Assembly (NCBI RefSeq): GCF_046530675.1
Contig: NZ_CP172558.1
Coordinates: forward strand, 1,054,001 to 1,118,000
DNA: 64,000 bases
Direction of reading: 5' to 3'
Origin: Chitinibacter sp046530675
GTDB lineage: Bacteria; Pseudomonadota; Gammaproteobacteria; Burkholderiales; Chitinibacteraceae
Shown here: one piece after another, positions 18,316-26,760 of the stretch
Numbering within the stretch: position 1 is the first letter of the stretch
How the letters are laid out: each line of letters begins with the position of its first letter
The notes under the pieces: generated by a model
What the model was told of the DNA's origin: nothing
Seen by the model: the letters and a program-made list of their open reading frames with translations, nothing else
Databases searched by the model: none
Translations under genes and position numbers: made by a program

Positions 18316-18362
18316 GGGTATATTCATGCAGACCAATAAATAATTGATCTGCAACCAAATAC
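18315..18362. repeat. GTAT-type element after the duplicated fragment
   Basis: Left end GGGGTATATTCATGCAGA overlaps the stop codon; the right end TCTGCAACCAAATAC is its imperfect inverse. It corresponds in position to the hairpin after the full-length gene at 16346, but the sequence differs. Confidence 0.6.
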
Positions 18363-18366
18363 AATA

Positions 18367-18388
18367 GCGGGTATATCCCGCCATTTTT
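18367..18388 (+). terminator. Intrinsic terminator after the duplicated fragment
   Basis: GCGGG (18367) and CCCGC (18377) flank TATAT and are followed by CATTTTTTC. Together with the GTAT element before it, the layout closely resembles that at 19390-19465. Confidence 0.7.
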
Positions 18389-18505
18389 TCGCCTCAATGC
18401 GTCGCAAGAATGTTTTAGCGAGGCCGCATACCAATCGTCAACCGACTCGAACGATAACAGAAACGATGATCTAGTCTGATAGAAAGCTTGTCAGGAGCTG
18501 AACCC

Positions 18506-19180
18506 ATGTCACTCAAATCACTATTGCGATATGTCTTGCTACTCCTGCTCCCGGCGACGCTCCATGCCGAATCCAAGGTGTTGAATATTACGATGTTTGG
18601 CAAAGAACTCACTGCGACCGAGCAGCTTGCGATCAACAAATTAAACAAAGCTTATTCCAGTCTGGGGCTGGAAATGAAGCTGACTCTATTGCCCGGCGAG
18701 CGTGCGCTGCAAGAATCAAATCATGGCATGACCGATGGTGAATTGATCCGCAAGGCGGGGCTGAGCAAGAGCTATCCGAACCTGATCCAGTTGAAGGTGC
18801 CAATCGGCGAAGTCAAAGTGATGGCGTTTAGTCTGGATAAAACCATCAATGTCAGTCGGGGCTGGATTAGTCTGAAAGACTATTCTTTTGCTTATGATCG
18901 TGGAATGAAAGCCGTCGAGGCCAATGTTGCAGGCTTTCCCAGCGCCGCGCCCACCGATGGTACGGCTGTGGCCTTCAGAAACATGCTGCAGGGTCGGGTC
19001 AAACTGGTGGTGACAAGCGAGGACGATGGGCTGTCCACTTTAAAAACCATGGGGCTGGATTCAAAAATCACCCCACTGACCCCGCCCTTGGGCAGTGTCA
19101 TGCTGTATCACTATCTGCATAAAAAACACGCCGATCTGGTGCCACAGTTAGAGCGTGAACTGGCGAAAAACACCCATTAA
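18506..19180 (+). CDS. Periplasmic substrate-binding-like protein
   Basis: 224 residues from ATG 18506, with AGGAG at 18493-18497; a TTG six codons upstream lies before this ribosome site. The signal peptide MSLKSLLRYVLLLLLPATLHA is clear. The mature part resembles the small periplasmic SBP family 3-like proteins common in Neisseriales (KVLNITMFGKELTATEQLAI, LPGERALQESNHG, APTDGTAVAFRNMLQGRVKL). No transporter genes are next to it. A ligand-binding or sensing role in the periplasm is inferred, and the ligand is unknown. Confidence 0.7.
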   Translation: MSLKSLLRYVLLLLLPATLHAESKVLNITMFGKELTATEQLAINKLNKAYSSLGLEMKLTLLPGERALQESNHGMTDGELIRKAGLSKSYPNLIQLKVPIGEVKVMAFSLDKTINVSRGWISLKDYSFAYDRGMKAVEANVAGFPSAAPTDGTAVAFRNMLQGRVKLVVTSEDDGLSTLKTMGLDSKITPLTPPLGSVMLYHYLHKKHADLVPQLERELAKNTH

Positions 19181-19212
19181 ATGCAGGTGATGTTCTCAAT
19201 TCGTGTTGATGC

Positions 19213-19337
19213 CACTACTTCCCCCTTTGAAAAAGGGGGATTGAGGGGGATTTGATACTATTTGCAGCCGCAATAATCGCTAAAATAGTGCTGAAATCCC
19301 CCCTAACCCCCCTTCAAAGAAGGGGGGAACTACTGCC
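19213..19337. repeat. Paired CCCCC/GGGGG intergenic repeat, copy A
   Basis: Two C-rich hairpins facing each other: TTCCCCCTTTGAAAAAGGGGG then GGGGGATTT on the left; AAATCCCCCCTAACCCCC then TTCAAAGAAGGGGGGAA on the right. About 40 bases of unrelated sequence lie between them. The same arrangement occurs at 32631-32752. This is a widely spread proteobacterial intergenic repeat type with no coding capacity. Confidence 0.75.
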
Positions 19338-19389
19338 ATTAAATCTATTTGCCGATCAACACAAAACAGGAACATCGCCTAAATATAAT

Positions 19390-19439
19390 GGGTATATTGC
19401 CCCAGACCATACTAAATATGGCTTAGATAAAAATACAAC
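19390..19439. repeat. GTAT-type element beside a terminator
   Basis: GGGTATATTGCC at 19390 and AAAATACAAC near 19430 are degenerate ends. Spacing and neighbouring terminator match the element at 18315-18388. Confidence 0.45.
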
Positions 19440-19465
19440 GGCGGGTATATAACCCGCCGTTTTTT
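19439..19465 (+). terminator. Strong intrinsic terminator
   Basis: 8-bp perfect stem CGGCGGGT / ACCCGCCG with loop ATATA, followed by TTTTTT. It lies between the convergent genes ending at 19180 and 19487. A-rich sequence on its left makes it usable in both directions. Confidence 0.85.
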
Positions 19466-19486
19466 AATCAAGACCGAAACCAGAGA

Positions 19487-20065
19487 TTATTTAAGCAAAG
19501 TAACGCCAACAGCAACCGCTTCGGTATAAGTGGCTTTGATCTGGTCGCCTTTTTTGATCAGTTTGAACTGCTCAGGGTCACGCACATTCAGCACCAGCGT
19601 ATTGTCTACGCCTTTCACGGTAATGGTATTGGCTTTGGCATCGACTTTTTCTACATTGCCGACAACGGTGGTCTGAGCAGCAATCGCTTTCGCTGGCTTG
19701 GCCGCAGTGCCGCTTGCCACTTGCGTTTCAACGATCACTTTTTTCACTTTCGAGCCGGTTTTGAGCAATTCGACTTGCAAGTGCTGCAAATACTCAACGC
19801 TGACTTTGTCGCCGACTTTCAGTTTGTCAAAGTTCTTCACTTTCTCGCTCGCCTGCACATCCAGCGTTTTGCCTTCGGCATTTTTCAGCGTCACGGTTTT
19901 TTTCGCCGCATCAATCGCGCTGATGCTTGCATTCGCGGTGATGATTTCAGCCAGAGCCACTGAGCCCGGTTTTGAGACCATTGCAACTTGCTGGGTCGGC
20001 GCTGCGTAGCTTGGTAAAGCCAGTGCCGTCAGCAAGGCTGCGGTTAATACGATTGCTTTTTTCAT
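19487..20065 (-). CDS. Exported protein with repeated beta-rich segments, unknown function
   Basis: 192 residues from ATG 20065, with AAGGA upstream; the open frame extends further but without a signal. Signal peptide MKKAIVLTAALLTALALPSYA. Two related segments are visible: ISAIDAAKKTVTLKNAEGK (about 46-64) and VEKVDAKANTITVKGVDNT (about 137-155). Each is followed by a VGDKV or KKGDQI turn, giving a duplicated small beta-barrel-like module. This resembles uncharacterised periplasmic proteins with metal-tolerance-type OB folds, but that is only an impression. It is probably periplasmic. Confidence 0.72.
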   Translation of the reverse strand: MKKAIVLTAALLTALALPSYAAPTQQVAMVSKPGSVALAEIITANASISAIDAAKKTVTLKNAEGKTLDVQASEKVKNFDKLKVGDKVSVEYLQHLQVELLKTGSKVKKVIVETQVASGTAAKPAKAIAAQTTVVGNVEKVDAKANTITVKGVDNTLVLNVRDPEQFKLIKKGDQIKATYTEAVAVGVTLLK

Positions 20066-20219
20066 TGCATTGAATCCTTGTAAGTTTGAGCACATTGTCT
20101 TGCCAATCCAATATACCAGCAGGAATGCTGCAAGTGAACCCGCTTTCCGCTTCCCTTGCTTGATTCCTGTCGATAGCAGATCAAAACATGAATGTTTTTG
20201 TCGAAGTTTAGAAAGCAAA

Positions 20220-20561
20220 TCAATCGTCACGCGTCAGCACTTCGAGCAATTCGATTTCAAACCGCAAATTGGAGTTGGGTTTGATGTGCGCGCCGATCTG
20301 GCGCTCGCCGTAGGCCAGATGAGCGGGAACAAAGAGTTTGCGTTTGCCGCCCACTTTCATGCCCATGATTCCCTGATCCCAGCCTTTGATGACGCGGCCA
20401 GTGCCAATAACGCACTGGAATGGCTTGCCCTTGGCGATGGATGAATCAAATACGGTGCCGTCTTCGAGTGTACCGGTGTAATGCGTCGTGATCAGCGCGC
20501 CGCGCACGGCCGTCTTACCTTCACCAAGCACGATGTCTTCGATTATCAGTTCGTTGTTCAT
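20220..20561 (-). CDS. FKBP-type peptidyl-prolyl cis-trans isomerase
   Basis: 113 residues, a single FKBP domain without signal peptide. Conserved features: THYTGTLEDGTVFDSS (about 26-41), FQCVIGTGRVIKGWDQGIMGMKVGG (key V, I, W of the active site) and HLAYGERQIG. It catalyses prolyl isomerisation in the cytoplasm and may act as a folding helper. It lies 35 bases downstream of the histidine kinase gene in the same direction and may be co-transcribed. Confidence 0.95.
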   Translation of the reverse strand: MNNELIIEDIVLGEGKTAVRGALITTHYTGTLEDGTVFDSSIAKGKPFQCVIGTGRVIKGWDQGIMGMKVGGKRKLFVPAHLAYGERQIGAHIKPNSNLRFEIELLEVLTRDD

Positions 20562-20596
20562 ATTGCTGAGGCTCTGTTATTGGATGTCGGCGGATT

Positions 20597-21925
20597 TTAG
20601 CGCAGATCGGGAAAAGTCAGCGCGACGCTGGCGCCACCCAACTTGCTGCGTCCTAATTCGATTTGACCTTGATAGGCCTGAACAATATCAGCGACGACCG
20701 ACAGGCCAATGCCGTGGCCTGCGACGCGCTCGTCGAGCCGGATGCCGCGCTGCAGCGGTGCGCTGGTATCGCTAAAACCGGGGCCGTCATCAATGACGCT
20801 GATTTCCAGCGCGTGCTCTCTGATTCCGATCTGCAGCTCGACTTGCGAGGTCGCCCATTTGCCGGCGTTGTCGAGCAGGTTGCCGATGATTTCAAACGCA
20901 TCACCTTCGTCGATCGGCCATTGCAAATCGTCAGCGCAAGCGAGTCTGAAACCGATTTCGCGCTCCTTGTGGACTTTCTGCATCGACGCAATCAGCCGCT
21001 GCGCAATCGGTTTCAGTTTCAATGCATGGGCCAGCTCGACAGTCCCGCGCAGCGCAGCGCGACCGAGTTGGTGCTGAACGATGTGATCCATGCGGCTGAT
21101 CTGCTCGGTCACGCGCGTTTGCAAATCGGGTGCGTTCAGGTCGGCGCGCAAAATCGCCAACGGTGTTTTCAGGCTGTGCGCCAAGTCGGCGAGTGCTTCG
21201 CGGTAACGTTGCTGGCGTGCGTGCTCCTGCTCGACCAGCCGGTTCAGGCGCGCGGCCAGCGGTGCAATTTCGCGCGGGTATAGGCCATTGACCTGTTTTT
21301 GCTCGCCTTGCTCGATCTCGGCCAGCTCATTTTCGAGCCGGCGCAGCGGTGATAAACCCCAGCGCAGCAAAATGGCCTGCGCGAGCAGCAAACACACCGC
21401 AGCCGCGGCCAGCGAACCCCATAAAGCTTGCTGAAACTGGGTCAGCTGCGCGGTAAAACGGCGGGTATCTTCGAAAACGGTAAAGCGCAAAGTCTGCGTC
21501 TGCTCGCCGATCACCCAGCGCACCTGATACGCCGCGCTCAGGTATTGCCGGGAATCAAACTCGGTTTGCTGTTGCAGCCATTGGCCGGTCTGCGATGTAG
21601 ACAAGGGAAAATGCCCCAGACTGACTGCCGATGGCGACTGCCAGTTTTCCTTGCGCGCCGGATTGTCGATCCGCGCGTACAAGCCGGAGTGCGGCACAGT
21701 CAGCAAAGGTTCGGCAAGCGTCGCTGGCATGACCAGATTGCCTTGCGAATCGAGCTCGGCAATCGCAATCAGCATATACACCGCGCTTTGCAGCCGGGTG
21801 AAATGGCTGTCGCGCAAATGTTCGGAATACACGCGCTGCACCGCCAGCCCGGCCAAACAGAAAAAAGTCAGCATGACCAGCATTGCACCGATGTGCAGTC
21901 GGGCGCGGATCGACAGATTACTCAT
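20597..21925 (-). CDS. Sensor histidine kinase, PhoQ-like
   Basis: 442 residues. Two transmembrane segments (about 11-29 and 168-190) enclose a periplasmic sensor domain of about 135 residues. A HAMP-like linker follows, then the phospho-acceptor box LADLAHSLKTPLA (His near 249) and a HATPase domain with NLLDNAGKWA, DDGPGF and GHGIGLSVV. The short H-box form DLAHSLKTPL is typical of the PhoQ group. It should phosphorylate the response regulator encoded immediately upstream, whose stop overlaps this start by four bases (ATGA). Signal is unknown; PhoQ relatives sense divalent cations or membrane stress. Confidence 0.93.
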   Translation of the reverse strand: MSNLSIRARLHIGAMLVMLTFFCLAGLAVQRVYSEHLRDSHFTRLQSAVYMLIAIAELDSQGNLVMPATLAEPLLTVPHSGLYARIDNPARKENWQSPSAVSLGHFPLSTSQTGQWLQQQTEFDSRQYLSAAYQVRWVIGEQTQTLRFTVFEDTRRFTAQLTQFQQALWGSLAAAAVCLLLAQAILLRWGLSPLRRLENELAEIEQGEQKQVNGLYPREIAPLAARLNRLVEQEHARQQRYREALADLAHSLKTPLAILRADLNAPDLQTRVTEQISRMDHIVQHQLGRAALRGTVELAHALKLKPIAQRLIASMQKVHKEREIGFRLACADDLQWPIDEGDAFEIIGNLLDNAGKWATSQVELQIGIREHALEISVIDDGPGFSDTSAPLQRGIRLDERVAGHGIGLSVVADIVQAYQGQIELGRSKLGGASVALTFPDLR

Positions 21926-22596
21926 GCGCAGGCATTCAGCCGGTAGCCACGGCCGCGCAAGGTTTCGATCAGACCGAGCGAGCCATCCGGGTCGAGCTTG
22001 CGGCGCAGGCGGCCGATCAGTACTTCGATCACATTGCTGTCACGGTCGTCGTCGTGTGGATAAAGATAATCGCTGAGCGCCTGTTTGCTCACTACATTGG
22101 GGCGTTGCTGCAGCAAGTATTCGAATAGCCGGTATTCGTAGGCGGTCAGCTCGATCACGCCGTCGGCGTTGCTGACCTCCTGCCGAGCCAGATCAACCCG
22201 GATCGCGCCCAGATCAAGCCCGGCAGGCTGAGCTTTGAGCGCGCGGCGCAACAATGCCATCACTCGCGCAGCCAGCTCGGGGTATTCAAACGGTTTGGTC
22301 AGATAATCGTCGGCACCGGCTTCGAGCCCGGCGACTTTGTCCTGCCAGTTGGCGCGTGCAGTCAGAATCAGAATCGGCATATCGTGTCCGGCGGCGCGAA
22401 CCCGGCTGATCAGCTCGACGCCGTTCAGCTTGGGCAAGCCCAGATCAACGATCAGCAAGTCAAACGGATATTCGCACGCCTGATACAGCCCGTCCGCGCC
22501 GTCGCTCGCGGTGTCGACACGGTAACCGGCGTCGGTCAGCTTGCGCGCCAGCGGTTCGCGCAGCGCGGCCTCGTCTTCGATCAGTAACAATCGCAT
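21922..22596 (-). CDS. Response regulator, OmpR/PhoP family
   Basis: 224 residues. Receiver domain: acidic pair ED near residues 7-8, phospho-Asp in LLIVDLGLPKLNG (about residue 51), Thr in ILTARAN and Lys in YLTKPFEYPEL. C-terminal winged helix: LTAYEYRLFEYLLQQRPNVVSKQAL and IEVLIGRLRRKLD. It is a DNA-binding transcription factor controlled by the adjacent kinase. The gene follows the PepSY gene by 18 bases and overlaps the kinase gene by four bases, giving a PepSY-regulator-kinase operon. Confidence 0.95.
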   Translation of the reverse strand: MRLLLIEDEAALREPLARKLTDAGYRVDTASDGADGLYQACEYPFDLLIVDLGLPKLNGVELISRVRAAGHDMPILILTARANWQDKVAGLEAGADDYLTKPFEYPELAARVMALLRRALKAQPAGLDLGAIRVDLARQEVSNADGVIELTAYEYRLFEYLLQQRPNVVSKQALSDYLYPHDDDRDSNVIEVLIGRLRRKLDPDGSLGLIETLRGRGYRLNACA

Positions 22597-22614
22597 TGGA
22601 TGATGTCGACAGAC

Positions 22615-22854
22615 CTAGCGAACTGCGCCGGTCGCTTCGTCAACAAACACCGCGCGCACATCGCCGGCCGTCGTCAGCACTTTGACGCGCCAGACCGATT
22701 TGCCGCCGTCGATGAATTTCTCGACGTTCAGCACTTTGCCGCCATTGGTTTTCTTTTGCGCCAGCGCAGCAGCGTCATCGCGGCTGACTGCGGCATACGC
22801 CGAAGTCGCAGCCAGACACAGTGTCAGCAACATGATTTTGAGCAAGGATTTCAT
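22615..22854 (-). CDS. Small periplasmic PepSY-domain protein
   Basis: 79 residues. Signal peptide MKSLLKIMLLTLCLAATSAYA, then one PepSY module: AVSRDDAAALAQKKTNGGKV, VWRVKVLTTAGDVRAVFVDEATG. PepSY proteins next to PhoP/PhoQ-type systems are common in betaproteobacteria and are thought to modulate the sensor or a periplasmic target. It lies first in an operon with the response regulator and kinase. Confidence 0.9.
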   Translation of the reverse strand: MKSLLKIMLLTLCLAATSAYAAVSRDDAAALAQKKTNGGKVLNVEKFIDGGKSVWRVKVLTTAGDVRAVFVDEATGAVR

Positions 22855-22935
22855 TTGAGTTTCCTTTTCAACAAGTATTTCATTGTACCTGCAATGCGAT
22901 CGCCGCGAATGCGATCAGTGCCACAAGCGGCGCGA

Positions 22936-23472
22936 TCACTGATCAGCCAGCTCGACCATCACGCGGACCGGAATCCGGCGGCCAACCGGGCCGGGGTCGC
23001 GCTCCATCGTGGCAGAATAAATCTGCGAGCGATATTCATAATCAACCTGATAGCCGCGCAGCTGCTGCACATAATCATTCACCTGACGGCAATGCTGAAC
23101 TTCGCGCTGCACGGTTTCGGGCGGTGTATTGCCGACCTGAGTGCCCACATAGGCCCCGAGCAAGGTACCGGCAACGGTCGCCACCGTTTTGCCGCGACCC
23201 TTGCCCACCTGATGCCCCAGTGCGCCACCGGCAACACCACCGATAATGGCTCCGGCGTAATTATTGCTACGCGGCAGCTGTTCGGTAATTAGCTCGGTAC
23301 TGCATTGCTGGCGCGGCTGGATAATCTGTTCATATTGCGGCGTAACATTGCGGACGATGGCGTAATCACGTTTTTGCCATTGCCCATCCCGGTAGCTGAC
23401 CCGCTCGTAATTACCTGCCGCCGCGTTACCGACGATCACCATGCCCAGTACGATCAATGAGAGTTTGCGCAT
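22936..23472 (-). CDS. Glycine-zipper 2TM-domain outer membrane-associated protein
   Basis: 178 residues from ATG 23472, with AAGGAGG eight bases upstream. Signal peptide MRKLSLIVLGMVIVGNAAA. The central glycine zipper NYAGAIIGGVAGGALGHQVG then VATVAGTLLGAYVGTQVG (about residues 84-121) defines the 2TM/Rick_17kDa group. Four Cys residues are absent from the zipper, but two lie in flanking regions (QQCSTE, QHCRQV). Proteins of this kind associate with the cell envelope, but the role is undefined. It is separated by 81 bases from the PepSY gene in the same direction. Confidence 0.88.
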   Translation of the reverse strand: MRKLSLIVLGMVIVGNAAAGNYERVSYRDGQWQKRDYAIVRNVTPQYEQIIQPRQQCSTELITEQLPRSNNYAGAIIGGVAGGALGHQVGKGRGKTVATVAGTLLGAYVGTQVGNTPPETVQREVQHCRQVNDYVQQLRGYQVDYEYRSQIYSATMERDPGPVGRRIPVRVMVELADQ

Positions 23473-23593
23473 TGTTATTGCCTCCTTGTATGGCTGCATG
23501 ATGCGCTGAGCTGGCTGAATCAAAGCTGAATGCCAAAACTGGTTCGGAGTGAGTTAACTGGCTGGATACTCAGAAGGTCAAACTCTAAGGCAT

Positions 23594-24763
23594 TTAGCGC
23601 ACCGGCCACTGCCATGCGGGTCTGTCGAGTGGAGTTTGATCAAGCAGCCGGCTTGCGCCCAGCTCTTTTTCCAGTTGCAACACCTGTGCTTCGCGCAAGC
23701 GGCTGAGCGCGGTGACGAGGCGGGCGGCGTGGCTGACGACGATCACCTGGCTGTGTGCCGCCGCAGCGCCAATCAATCGCGCCAAGGCGGGCAGCAAATC
23801 GGGATGCAAGCTGGTTTCCGGCTCGTTCAGCACCAGCAATTCGGGCGGCCGCGGGCTTAACAGCGCGGCGACGAGTAGCAAATAGCGCAACGTGCCGTCG
23901 GATAATTCAGCCGCTGATAATGGACGTAGCAAGCCTGATTGCCACATTTGCACGCTAAAGCGCGAGTTTTCAACGACGATTTCGATGCGGGCGCCGGGAA
24001 AAGCGTCTGTAATCGCTGCGTCCATTTCCTCGCCGCGACCCAGCTCGCGGATGGTTTGCAGCGCAGCAGCCAGATCGCCGCCATCGTGCGCGAGCACTGG
24101 CGTGTAAGTGCCGATTTGCGCTTGCCGAGCCGGCGCTTGGGCGTCGCTGCGCAAATGATCGTAAAAACGCCAAGCGCGCATCCGTTCGCGCAGCGCCAGC
24201 ACTTCGGCCGCACGCAAAGGGTCGGCGCAATGGCTGAACAGGCTGTCGTAGGGCGGAACATGGCGGCTGAGAATTTGCCAGTCGCGGCCATTGCGCACTT
24301 TGCACAGACTGTGATCGCGGTCGGCGAGCAGTACCGATTCGCGCAGTACCGGCCCCGCCCAAATGCATTCGCGTTTGAAATGTGGGTCTTTCAAAAAGAA
24401 GGAAGGATCATCGGGCGCTTGTTCGGGCAAACCCAGATCGATCGCATAGCCAAAATCATCGGCAGCAAAACCGAGTTTGAGCGAAATTACTTCTTTGCGA
24501 ACCGTACCTTGCACCGGCACTTCGCCGCGTTTCATCGCGCGGCTGATATTTTCCGGCCCTGCCCACAGCGTCGATGGAAAGCCGCCCTCTTGCGCCAAAG
24601 TGCCCACAAGCCGTCCTTGTGCACTTTCAGCCAGCAATCGCAAAGCACGGTACAAGCTCGATTTACCGCTGCCATTGGCGCCGGTAATCACATTGATCTG
24701 GCCGAGCGGAACGATCAGCTCGCGCAACGAGCGGTAATTGGCGATGGCGAGGGTATGGAGCAT
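23594..24763 (-). CDS. Predicted AAA ATPase, SMC/RecF-like (COG4637/OLD-related)
   Basis: 389 residues. Walker A GANGSGKSSLYRALRLL near residues 28-44; the signature-like LSAAELSDGTLRYLLLVAALL near 281-301; Walker B ELLVLNEPETSLHPDLLP near 310-327; switch region VIVVSHAARLV. This head-only ABC/SMC-like ATPase lacks a long coiled coil and any TOPRIM nuclease domain. Related single-gene ATPases occur in many genomes without known function, and some relatives take part in DNA repair or phage defence. It stands alone between the glycine-zipper gene and the fructosamine kinase gene. Confidence 0.85.
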   Translation of the reverse strand: MLHTLAIANYRSLRELIVPLGQINVITGANGSGKSSLYRALRLLAESAQGRLVGTLAQEGGFPSTLWAGPENISRAMKRGEVPVQGTVRKEVISLKLGFAADDFGYAIDLGLPEQAPDDPSFFLKDPHFKRECIWAGPVLRESVLLADRDHSLCKVRNGRDWQILSRHVPPYDSLFSHCADPLRAAEVLALRERMRAWRFYDHLRSDAQAPARQAQIGTYTPVLAHDGGDLAAALQTIRELGRGEEMDAAITDAFPGARIEIVVENSRFSVQMWQSGLLRPLSAAELSDGTLRYLLLVAALLSPRPPELLVLNEPETSLHPDLLPALARLIGAAAAHSQVIVVSHAARLVTALSRLREAQVLQLEKELGASRLLDQTPLDRPAWQWPVR

Positions 24764-25093
24764 GACAATGGCTTTATTTGGATGGATCTACAGATTAATT
24801 CGGATGTTGGTCGTGGAGCAAGAACTGGTCTGCTTGATATGGTGTCGGCTCCAATTTGACGAATTCGCGCTGCATCACAAGGACGACTTGCTGCTGAAAG
24901 GAAAAGCAAGTTTCACATCGGCATTTTCAAAGAAGCTTTGTTACATAATCACAGACTTCCAATCAAACAAGGAGACAAGGAGCTAGGCCAGTTGTTGTCG
25001 GCTCAGTTGTTTACACAAAACAGTTTTGCCTTTCGCAAAACACTTGCACCCAATCGCACTAAAATAATCCCATCCCAGCACGCTAACGCCACT
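24764..25093. other. Intergenic region without recognised gene
   Basis: 330 bases between divergent genes. It is AT-rich with only short chance open frames. No convincing hairpin, operator or RNA gene was found. Confidence 0.5.
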
Positions 25094-25978
25094 ATGCCCA
25101 CCCTGATCCCCGACCTTGAATCCGCCATCTCCATCGCCACTGGCACACCGTTTCACGTGAAGCAGCAGCGCAGCGTCGGTGGCGGCTGTATCAATCAGGC
25201 TTTTGTGATTGGCGATGCGGCCGATCCGGCGCGGCGGTTTTTTGTGAAAACCAATCGGGCGGCGCTGCACCCCATGTTTGTCGCCGAGGCGGCGGGTTTG
25301 CGCGCGCTGGGGGCGGGGATACGCGTGCCGCAGCCGATTGCGCATGGGATTAGCGGCGATACGGCGTGGCTGGTATTGGAATACTTGCCGCTGGCGGGCT
25401 CGCCCGACCCAGAGTTGATGGGCGCTGCGCTGGCGCGGGTACACCGGATAACGCCGACTGGCGCGCCGCGTTTTGGCTGGGAGATCGACAACACCATAGG
25501 CTGCACCAAGCAAAGCAATCGCTGGCACGATAGCTGGGTCGATTTCTGGCGCGAGGAGAGGCTGCTACCGCAGTTCAGGCTGGCGCGGCAAAACGGTTTT
25601 GATTTTGGCGTAGCGGGCGAGGCTGTGCTCGATAAAATCCCCGATTTTTTCCGCACTTACAGCCCGCAGCCGAGCTTACTGCACGGCGATTTGTGGGGTG
25701 GCAATGCGGCGGGGCTGGCTGATGGTACGCCGGTGGTGTTTGATCCGGCGTGCTACTTTGGCGACCGCGAGTGCGATCTGGCGATGACCGAACTCTTCGG
25801 CGGTTTCGGCTCGCGCTTTTACGCTGCCTATCACGCGGCATGGCCGGTTGATGCGGGCTATGCACAGCGCAAGACGCTGTATAACCTGTACCACATCATC
25901 AACCATCTGAATTTATTTGGCAGCAGCTACTTCGGCCAGGCACGGCAAATGCTGGCCGAGCTGCTGCGCGGCGGCTGA
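25094..25978 (+). CDS. Fructosamine kinase family protein
   Basis: 294 residues from ATG 25094 (MPTLIPDLESAIS); the open frame extends 52 codons upstream into unrelated sequence. Family motifs: SVGGGCINQAF near residue 25, FFVKTNR with the ATP-binding Lys, WLVLEYLPL, then FGWEIDNTIG, WVDFWREERLLPQ, SLLHGDLWGGNA (catalytic Asp near residue 198) and PACYFGDRECDLAMTELFGGF. The family phosphorylates ketoamine adducts (fructoselysine, ribuloselysine) on proteins or free amines, allowing deglycation. A one-mismatch parS-like palindrome lies inside its 5' end. Confidence 0.94.
   Translation: MPTLIPDLESAISIATGTPFHVKQQRSVGGGCINQAFVIGDAADPARRFFVKTNRAALHPMFVAEAAGLRALGAGIRVPQPIAHGISGDTAWLVLEYLPLAGSPDPELMGAALARVHRITPTGAPRFGWEIDNTIGCTKQSNRWHDSWVDFWREERLLPQFRLARQNGFDFGVAGEAVLDKIPDFFRTYSPQPSLLHGDLWGGNAAGLADGTPVVFDPACYFGDRECDLAMTELFGGFGSRFYAAYHAAWPVDAGYAQRKTLYNLYHIINHLNLFGSSYFGQARQMLAELLRGG
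25150..25163. promoter_or_regulatory. Degenerate parS-like site
   Basis: GTTTCACGTGAAGC matches 13 of 14 bases of the palindrome GTTTCACGTGAAAC found at three other places here. It lies inside the fructosamine kinase coding region and may be a weak ParB site or chance. Confidence 0.4.
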
Positions 25979-25979
25979 T

Positions 25980-26411
25980 TTATTCCTGCGCGAAGCGAAA
26001 TACATGCTCGCGTGCCTGATTGGCCTTGATCGTCAGCTCGGTCGTCAGCATTTCACCGCGGTAAACGGCGCTGACGCTGTATTTGCCAGCCGGTAAATTG
26101 GCCAGTAGAAACGGCCCCGGCACGACCAGATTCAATACTTCGGCCTGGCTGGCGAGGTTAACGACTCTGACGGTGACGTCAGCCAGATAAGCGCCGCTCA
26201 TTTTCACCGCAAAAGTCAGCCGACAGTTGTAATCGGCTTTCACCGCATCAAGCGCCGCTTTTTCATCATCACCAACACCACCAACCAGATATTTCACGCC
26301 GGACGGCGCATGCATGACTGTTTTTGCCGCAGGCTGCTCGATCTGAGCCGCAAACGCCAACCCGCCGCCCAGTGCGAACACAATGGCCAAAAATAGACGA
26401 TTTGCTTTCAT
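25980..26411 (-). CDS. Exported carboxypeptidase-regulatory-like (beta-sandwich) protein
   Basis: 143 residues from ATG 26411, with GGAGG seven bases upstream. Signal peptide MKANRLFLAIVFALGGGLAFA. The mature part contains VKYLVGGVGDDEKAALDAVK, DVTVRVVNLASQ and PFLLANLPAGKYSVSAVYRG. The last resembles the PAGKY turn of carboxypeptidase-regulatory-like and transthyretin-like domains. It is periplasmic and of unknown function. It is convergent with the fructosamine kinase gene, with one base between stop codons. Confidence 0.75.
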   Translation of the reverse strand: MKANRLFLAIVFALGGGLAFAAQIEQPAAKTVMHAPSGVKYLVGGVGDDEKAALDAVKADYNCRLTFAVKMSGAYLADVTVRVVNLASQAEVLNLVVPGPFLLANLPAGKYSVSAVYRGEMLTTELTIKANQAREHVFRFAQE

Positions 26412-26760
26412 TTTGTCCTCCAAATCATTTTGATCAAAAACCTTGCAAACCCGATCACGGTTATCCATTCCACTTTAGTTCGCGTCTTGTTCGTTAAAGT
26501 TTCATCTTAAAAATCAGAGTGATAAACGGAGTTCAAATCCCGACCGCTTAGATTTCACGCGTGCCATAACAGCCCAGTACCCGGATTTTGATGCGAGATT
26601 CAGCGTGTCCAGACCGCTCATAAGCCTGATTCAAAGAAATGCAGCTCAGCAGCAGAGCGAAGGAATAGAATAAATCTTGATTATTTCGATGCCAATCAAT
26701 GACTTGCAGCTGAATACGGCATCGTTTCCCGACATGAACCCTTCAGTAGGAGGCGTGATC
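26412..26760. other. Divergent intergenic region
   Basis: 349 bases between the exported protein gene and the protease gene. Nothing recognised except the strong ribosome site GGAGG just before 26761. It presumably contains both promoters. Confidence 0.5.
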
